Positions 5,542-8,797 of a DNA stretch of 8,797 bases are shown here, piece by piece. Location of the stretch: assembly GCA_947490035.1 (NCBI GenBank), contig CANLGS010000114.1:1-8797 (forward strand). Reading direction: 5' to 3'. The translations under genes and the position numbers were made by a program. Source of the DNA: Gemmataceae bacterium. Lineage in GTDB: Bacteria > Planctomycetota > Planctomycetia > Gemmatales > Gemmataceae. Positions within the stretch are counted from its first letter, which is position 1, and every line of letters starts with the position of its first letter. The notes below the pieces were generated by a model that was given only the letters and a program-made list of their open reading frames with translations, did not search any database and was not told the origin of the DNA.

Positions 5542-6978
5542 TTATGGCTCGCACGACGTGCCGTCGGCGCCGACGCGCACGACGCGCACGGTGGGGAACC
5601 GCGGGCCGCCGGCGATCGGGTGGCCGGCTAGCACCACCACCCGCTCGCCGGCCTTCACCGTGCCGGCCGCGAACGCGTCGTGGACCGCGGTCGCCATGCG
5701 GTCGCCGCCGGGCGCGACCGGCGTCATCCGCACCGGCGTAATCCCCCACACCAGTGCCAACCGCTGCAGCACCGCGTCCGTCGGCGCGACCGCCACGACG
5801 CTCGCCCACGGCCGGAACCGCGCGGCCAGCCGCGCGGTGCGCCCGGACAGCGTCGGCGTCACGATCGCGGTCGCGTTCACCTCGCCCGCGAGCGAGCACG
5901 CGGCCAGCGTGATCGGGTCGTCGATGTCGTCGCCGGTCGCGTCGTACACGGCGTGGGAGGCCCGCGTGTGGTGGATGTGCGCCTCCGTCTCCACCGCGAT
6001 GCGGTGCATACACGCCACCGCCTCGACCGGGTACGAGCCGACCGCCGTTTCGCCGGACAGCATCACCGCGTCGGTGCCGTCGAAGATCGCGTTCGCCACG
6101 TCGCCGGCTTCGGCGCGGGTCGGCCGCGGGTTGTTCCGCATCGAGTCGAGCATGTCGGTCGCGGTGATGACCGGCTTGCCCGCGGCGCGCGCCTGCGCGA
6201 TCAGCGTCTTCTGCACGGTCGGCACCTGCTCCAGCGGCAGCTCGACGCCGAGGTCGCCGCGGGCCACCATGATCGCGTCGAACGCGGCGACGATGGCGCC
6301 CGCGCGGCCGACCGCTTCCGGGCGCTCGATCTTCGCGAGCACCGGCACGTCGATCCCGACCGCGGCGCACGCGGCGCGCACCTCGTCGGCGGCTTCCGGC
6401 CCGCGCACGAACGACACCGCGACCCAGTCCACGCCCGCGCGAGCGGCAACCGCGAGCGCCTTGTGGTCGCGCCCCGTGAGCGCCGGCATGGTGAGCGGCG
6501 TGTCCGGCAGGTTCAGCCCCTTGTTCGGGTGCAGCGTGCCGCCGACGATCACGCGAGCGATCACGCGCCCGCCGATGGTTTCGCCCGCTTCGAGTTGAAG
6601 CCGGCCGTCGTCGAGGAGCATTCGGTGACCGGGCCGCACGTCCGCGAGCATCTCCGGTTCGGTGATGACGAGGTCGGATACTTCAACGGGCGCGGTGGTG
6701 AGCGAGAAATGCACCGCGTCGCCGACGTTGAGGAACCGCAGCGACGACATCTTCACGCGGAGTTTCGGGCCGGGCAGGTCGGCCATGACCGCGGCGAACT
6801 TGCCGACGCGCTTCGCGGCCTCGCGGAACCGCGCGACGCGGCCGATGTGTTCTTCGGGCGCGCCGTGCGAGAAGTTGACGCGCGCGACATCGACGCCGGC
6901 GCGGAGGATCGCGTCGAGCACGTCGGGCGAGTCGGTCGCCGGCCCGAGCGTGGCGACGATCTTCGTTCGGCGGCTCAT
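5542..6978 (-). CDS. pyk: Pyruvate kinase
   Basis: The 478-residue cytoplasmic enzyme, normal length for the family, makes pyruvate and ATP from phosphoenolpyruvate and ADP in the last step of glycolysis. It begins RRTKIVATLGPAT, with the substrate and metal motif RVNFSHG (33-39), then DLPGPKLRV (67-75), the catalytic lysine motif AKIERPE (215-221, Lys216), the metal-binding Glu218 and Asp242 (RGDLGVELP, 240-248), TATDMLDSM (272-280) and FDGTDAVMLSGETAVGSYP (299-317). The C-terminal effector domain covers about 355-470. Two residues stand out. The usual TATQMLESM motif has Asp275 in place of Gln. The position that separates K+-dependent (Glu) from K+-independent (Lys) enzymes is Lys72, as in GPK-type kinases. 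The ATG at 6978 has GGAG 6 nt upstream. Palindromic element D follows the stop. The gene is divergent from the membrane-protein gene across 55 bp. Confidence 0.97.
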   Translation of the reverse strand: MSRRTKIVATLGPATDSPDVLDAILRAGVDVARVNFSHGAPEEHIGRVARFREAAKRVGKFAAVMADLPGPKLRVKMSSLRFLNVGDAVHFSLTTAPVEVSDLVITEPEMLADVRPGHRMLLDDGRLQLEAGETIGGRVIARVIVGGTLHPNKGLNLPDTPLTMPALTGRDHKALAVAARAGVDWVAVSFVRGPEAADEVRAACAAVGIDVPVLAKIERPEAVGRAGAIVAAFDAIMVARGDLGVELPLEQVPTVQKTLIAQARAAGKPVITATDMLDSMRNNPRPTRAEAGDVANAIFDGTDAVMLSGETAVGSYPVEAVACMHRIAVETEAHIHHTRASHAVYDATGDDIDDPITLAACSLAGEVNATAIVTPTLSGRTARLAARFRPWASVVAVAPTDAVLQRLALVWGITPVRMTPVAPGGDRMATAVHDAFAAGTVKAGERVVVLAGHPIAGGPRFPTVRVVRVGADGTSCEP

Positions 6979-6984
6979 GCGCGC

Positions 6985-6988
6985 GGCT
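6985..6988 (-). promoter_or_regulatory. pyk: Ribosome binding site of pyk
   Basis: GGAG on the minus strand lies 6 nt before the ATG at 6978-6976. It fixes the pyk start, which also agrees with the family's usual N-terminus (RRTKIVATLGPAT). Confidence 0.55.
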
Positions 6989-6995
6989 CCGCGGG

Positions 6996-7001
6996 TATAG
7001 T
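6996..7001 (+). promoter_or_regulatory. Possible -10 box TATAGT in the pyk/membrane-protein divergent gap
   Basis: TATAGT matches the sigma-70 -10 consensus at five of six positions, and it is the only AT-rich spot in the 55-bp gap. It would place transcription start about 25-30 nt before the membrane-protein ATG at 7034. The opposite strand of the same place reads ACTATACC, which could serve as the -10 for pyk (ATG at 6978). No good -35 is seen for either direction, because both would lie inside coding sequence. Confidence 0.4.
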
Positions 7002-7020
7002 GGTGCGCTGAGTGAAGAGA

Positions 7021-7027
7021 GGAAGGG
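7021..7027 (+). promoter_or_regulatory. Ribosome binding site of the membrane-protein gene
   Basis: GGAAGGG lies 6 nt before ATG 7034. An ATG at 7030 in another frame is too close to this site and leads nowhere, so the ATG at 7034 is the supported start. Confidence 0.6.
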
Positions 7028-7033
7028 TGATGT

Positions 7034-7645
7034 ATGACGCAAGCGAAGCGAGTTCAATTGCGGCGGGGCGTGTCCACCGTCACGCTCGTCCTGATGCTGA
7101 CGATCGCGGTCGCGCTCGTCGCGGCTTACGCCCAATTGCTGTTTGAACCGGGCGGGACCGACCCGACGAGCGGCGAGATCAAAAGCAGCGCGGAACTCCC
7201 GGTGATGCTGTGGTGCATGGGCTGGCCGATCGCGCTCGGGCGCCGCGCCTTCCGGGTCGTGATGCCGCTCCTCTGGTCGCTCGGCTGCGTGCTGGCGTGG
7301 CTTCACATCGCGATCGCCTTCCACCTGGGGCACGGTTGGTCGCATCAAACAGCGTGGGAACACACGAAGCAGATCGGCGGATACGGCGACGGCATCTATG
7401 TGAACTATCTGTTCGCGCTGGTGTGGCTCGCGGACGCACTTTGGGCGTGCGTTGCCTTTAACTCGTACCGTGCGCGCCCGCGCCGGCTCAACTGGACGGT
7501 TCACGGCTTCCTCGCGTTCGTCGTCGTCAACGCGGCCGTCGTGTTCGGTAGTTGGGATTCGCGGATCAGCTTCTTCGGCCCCTTTCTGTGCGCCCTCGCC
7601 TTCGTCGTTTACATGAAGTGGCGCCAACGGCGCCTTTCGACGTGA
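7034..7645 (+). CDS. Histidine-rich inner-membrane protein of unknown function
   Basis: A 203-residue protein with a basic N-terminus (MTQAKRVQLRRG) and hydrophobic segments at about 15-36, 73-96, 120-141, 155-172 and 178-193. It is therefore probably a multi-pass membrane protein with four or five helices. Between the second and third strong segments is a histidine cluster, H91, H97, H100, H104 and H110, followed by TKQIGGYGDGIYVNY. Such a cluster at a membrane face could bind a metal or heme, but that is inference. The C-terminus is basic (KWRQRRLST), consistent with a cytoplasmic end. I recall similar planctomycete membrane proteins without assigned function. The gene is divergent from pyk, with GGAAGGG ahead of its ATG. 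The next gene on the same strand begins about 120 bp later and appears to have its own promoter. Confidence 0.85.
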   Translation: MTQAKRVQLRRGVSTVTLVLMLTIAVALVAAYAQLLFEPGGTDPTSGEIKSSAELPVMLWCMGWPIALGRRAFRVVMPLLWSLGCVLAWLHIAIAFHLGHGWSHQTAWEHTKQIGGYGDGIYVNYLFALVWLADALWACVAFNSYRARPRRLNWTVHGFLAFVVVNAAVVFGSWDSRISFFGPFLCALAFVVYMKWRQRRLST

Positions 7646-7682
7646 GCCGAATTCGCGCACGGTCAAAACCGGGCGGGGGTGG

Positions 7683-7710
7683 TTGCGATGTCGGCGGGGT
7701 GAACTAAGGT
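7683..7710 (+). promoter_or_regulatory. Possible promoter of the HEAT-repeat gene
   Basis: TTGCGA (7683-7688) and TAAGGT (7705-7710) are separated by 16 bp, in the position of sigma-70 -35 and -10 boxes. The -35 matches four of six bases and the -10 three of six, so this is weak. If real, transcription starts near 7717, which rules out the TTG at 7683 as the start of the HEAT protein and favours a GTG at 7755 or 7767. Confidence 0.3.
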
Positions 7711-7766
7711 TGGTAGCGGTTGCGGAGTTCAACCGCGTTCGGTCCTCGCGACGAGTGGCGTACAGC

Positions 7767-8684
7767 GTGCAACAACCAGGCGCAACGACTGCCGACGACC
7801 CGCTGCCCGCGCTCGTCAGCGCGCTGCGGGGCGCCAGCCCGGCCGACCGGGCGCGCGCCGCTAAAGACCTCGGCCGGCTCGGGTGGCTCGCACGCGACGC
7901 GACCGCCGCGCTCGTCGGCGCGCTCGACGACGAGGCCGCGAAGGTGCGCGAGGCCGCCGCGCACGCGATCGGCGGCATGGGGCCGGAATCGCTGCCCACG
8001 CTCGTTTCGATGCTCGGCCACACCGACAAGTACGTCCGTCGCCACGCGGTCTGGTCGCTCGGCAAACTCGGCCCGCTCGCGCGCCCGGCGCTCGATAACC
8101 TGTGCGATTCGCTCAAAGACGCCGACCCGCGGACCGCGAGCGGCGCGGCGCAGGCGCTCGGCAACATGGGAACCGACGGCGCGGAGGGCGTCGTCCCGCT
8201 CGCGGAAGCGATGCGCGGCACGAACATCGTGCTGTGTCGGCTTGCGTCGAAGGCGCTCAGCCAGATCGGGCCGCCGGCGCTCGCCACGCTCATCGCGCAC
8301 CTGCAACACGCTGACCCGTTCGTGCGCGGCGAGTCGGCGCTGGCAATCGGCTGGATGGGCGCCGCGGCGCGGTCCGCGGTGCCGTTCCTGGCGGGCATCC
8401 TTCGCGGCTCGGATGCCGCACTCACGCGCACCCCGCCGCCGGCGTTCACGCCGACCGCGATCGAGGTCGGCGCCGACAGCGCCACGCTCACGCCGGCCCA
8501 GATGAATGCGGCCGACGGCGTCTCGGCGGAAATGAACTGCCGGGTGTTCGCGGCACAGGCGCTGGGCCGCATCGGTGCGTCCGCGACCGCGGCGCTGGTC
8601 GAGTTGAGAGAGGCCGCGCGGCACGCGCCCGAACCGCTCCGCCAGACCGCACAGCAGTCCGTCCGGCAAATCCAGGGCGCGTAG
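7767..8684 (+). CDS. HEAT-repeat protein
   Basis: From GTG 7767 the product is 305 residues of helical HEAT repeats (PBS-lyase type), usually a scaffold for protein binding. Repeats run at about 13-44, 45-74, 75-108, 110-142, 143-172 and 173-205. They show the typical consensus of charged and alanine-rich helices ending in LG.LG or IG.MG (RAAKDLGRLG, REAAAHAIGGMG, RRHAVWSLGKLG, GAAQALGNMG). The last repeat is split: its first helix (VPFLAGILRGSDA) and second helix (CRVFAAQALGRIG) are separated by a Pro- and Thr-containing linker at about 220-257. No signal peptide or catalytic domain is visible. The start is uncertain: the frame is open back to TTG 7683, GTG 7755 is an alternative, and no strong ribosome binding site is seen. 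I chose 7767 because the resulting N-terminus (MQQPGATTADDPLPALVSAL) leads straight into the first repeat. Neighbours give no clue to its partner. Confidence 0.85.
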   Translation: MQQPGATTADDPLPALVSALRGASPADRARAAKDLGRLGWLARDATAALVGALDDEAAKVREAAAHAIGGMGPESLPTLVSMLGHTDKYVRRHAVWSLGKLGPLARPALDNLCDSLKDADPRTASGAAQALGNMGTDGAEGVVPLAEAMRGTNIVLCRLASKALSQIGPPALATLIAHLQHADPFVRGESALAIGWMGAAARSAVPFLAGILRGSDAALTRTPPPAFTPTAIEVGADSATLTPAQMNAADGVSAEMNCRVFAAQALGRIGASATAALVELREAARHAPEPLRQTAQQSVRQIQGA

Positions 8685-8764
8685 GTCGGTGTCGAGGAGG
8701 CTTTGCGACGAGGCCCGACGGCGGTTGTGCGCCCAATCTCCCCTGGATGCTTCATGCCTTTCTC

Positions 8765-8791
8765 TTGTGGCACAGACATTCCTGTCTGTGC
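8765..8791. repeat. Second copy of the element C arm, at the right edge
   Basis: These 27 bp are identical to 1692-1718, the core of the left arm of element C, including the hairpin GCACAGACA-TTCC-TGTCTGTGC. It lies about 80 bp behind the HEAT gene stop. The window ends 6 bp later, so whether an inverted partner arm follows cannot be seen. Confidence 0.88.
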
Positions 8792-8797
8792 GGTACG

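Noticed and set aside
6683..8779. A 698-codon open frame on the minus strand across the HEAT gene, the membrane-protein gene and the start of pyk
   Set aside because: It is antisense to three well-supported genes, is low in complexity (Ser/Ala/Arg-rich) and shows no recognisable domain. Long antisense frames are expected at this GC content.

Overview
The window is very GC-rich and looks like chromosomal DNA of a planctomycete, most likely of the Gemmataceae (Gemmata and relatives). Three things point there: a secreted protein beginning with a planctomycete-type N-terminus (RLTVEALEARENPA), two further proteins that resemble planctomycete-restricted families as I recall them, and several palindromic dispersed repeats of the kind common in these genomes. 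This assignment is inference from sequence features, not from a search.

Layout, left to right. (1) The 3' end of a conserved planctomycete-type protein of unknown function (+, to 335). (2) A 93-bp gap almost filled by palindromic element A. (3) hemW (+, 429-1652), a radical-SAM heme chaperone whose reading frame carries a second palindromic element (B) as an apparent insertion of about 30 residues. (4) A convergent gap holding palindromic element C. (5) A large secreted protein (-, 5208-1789) with two tandem related domains, an Ig-like domain and a glycoside-hydrolase-like C-terminal region with an EF-hand loop. (6) A 333-bp gap holding palindromic element D just behind pyk. (7) pyk, pyruvate kinase (-, 6978-5542). 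(8) A divergent gene for a histidine-rich membrane protein (+, 7034-7645). (9) A HEAT-repeat protein (+, about 7767-8684). (10) A second copy of the C arm at the right edge.

The genes do not form one pathway. hemW and pyk are housekeeping genes, and the secreted protein, membrane protein and HEAT protein look like lineage-specific accessory genes. No mobile-element gene, CRISPR array, tRNA or rRNA was seen.

The most striking signal is the set of palindromic elements. Four unrelated sequence families share one architecture: two inverted arms of 26-35 bp separated by 16-36 bp, with three of the four having a smaller hairpin inside each arm. Three sit in gaps between genes and one lies in frame inside a conserved enzyme. 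No transposase is present, so they would be non-autonomous elements mobilised from elsewhere.
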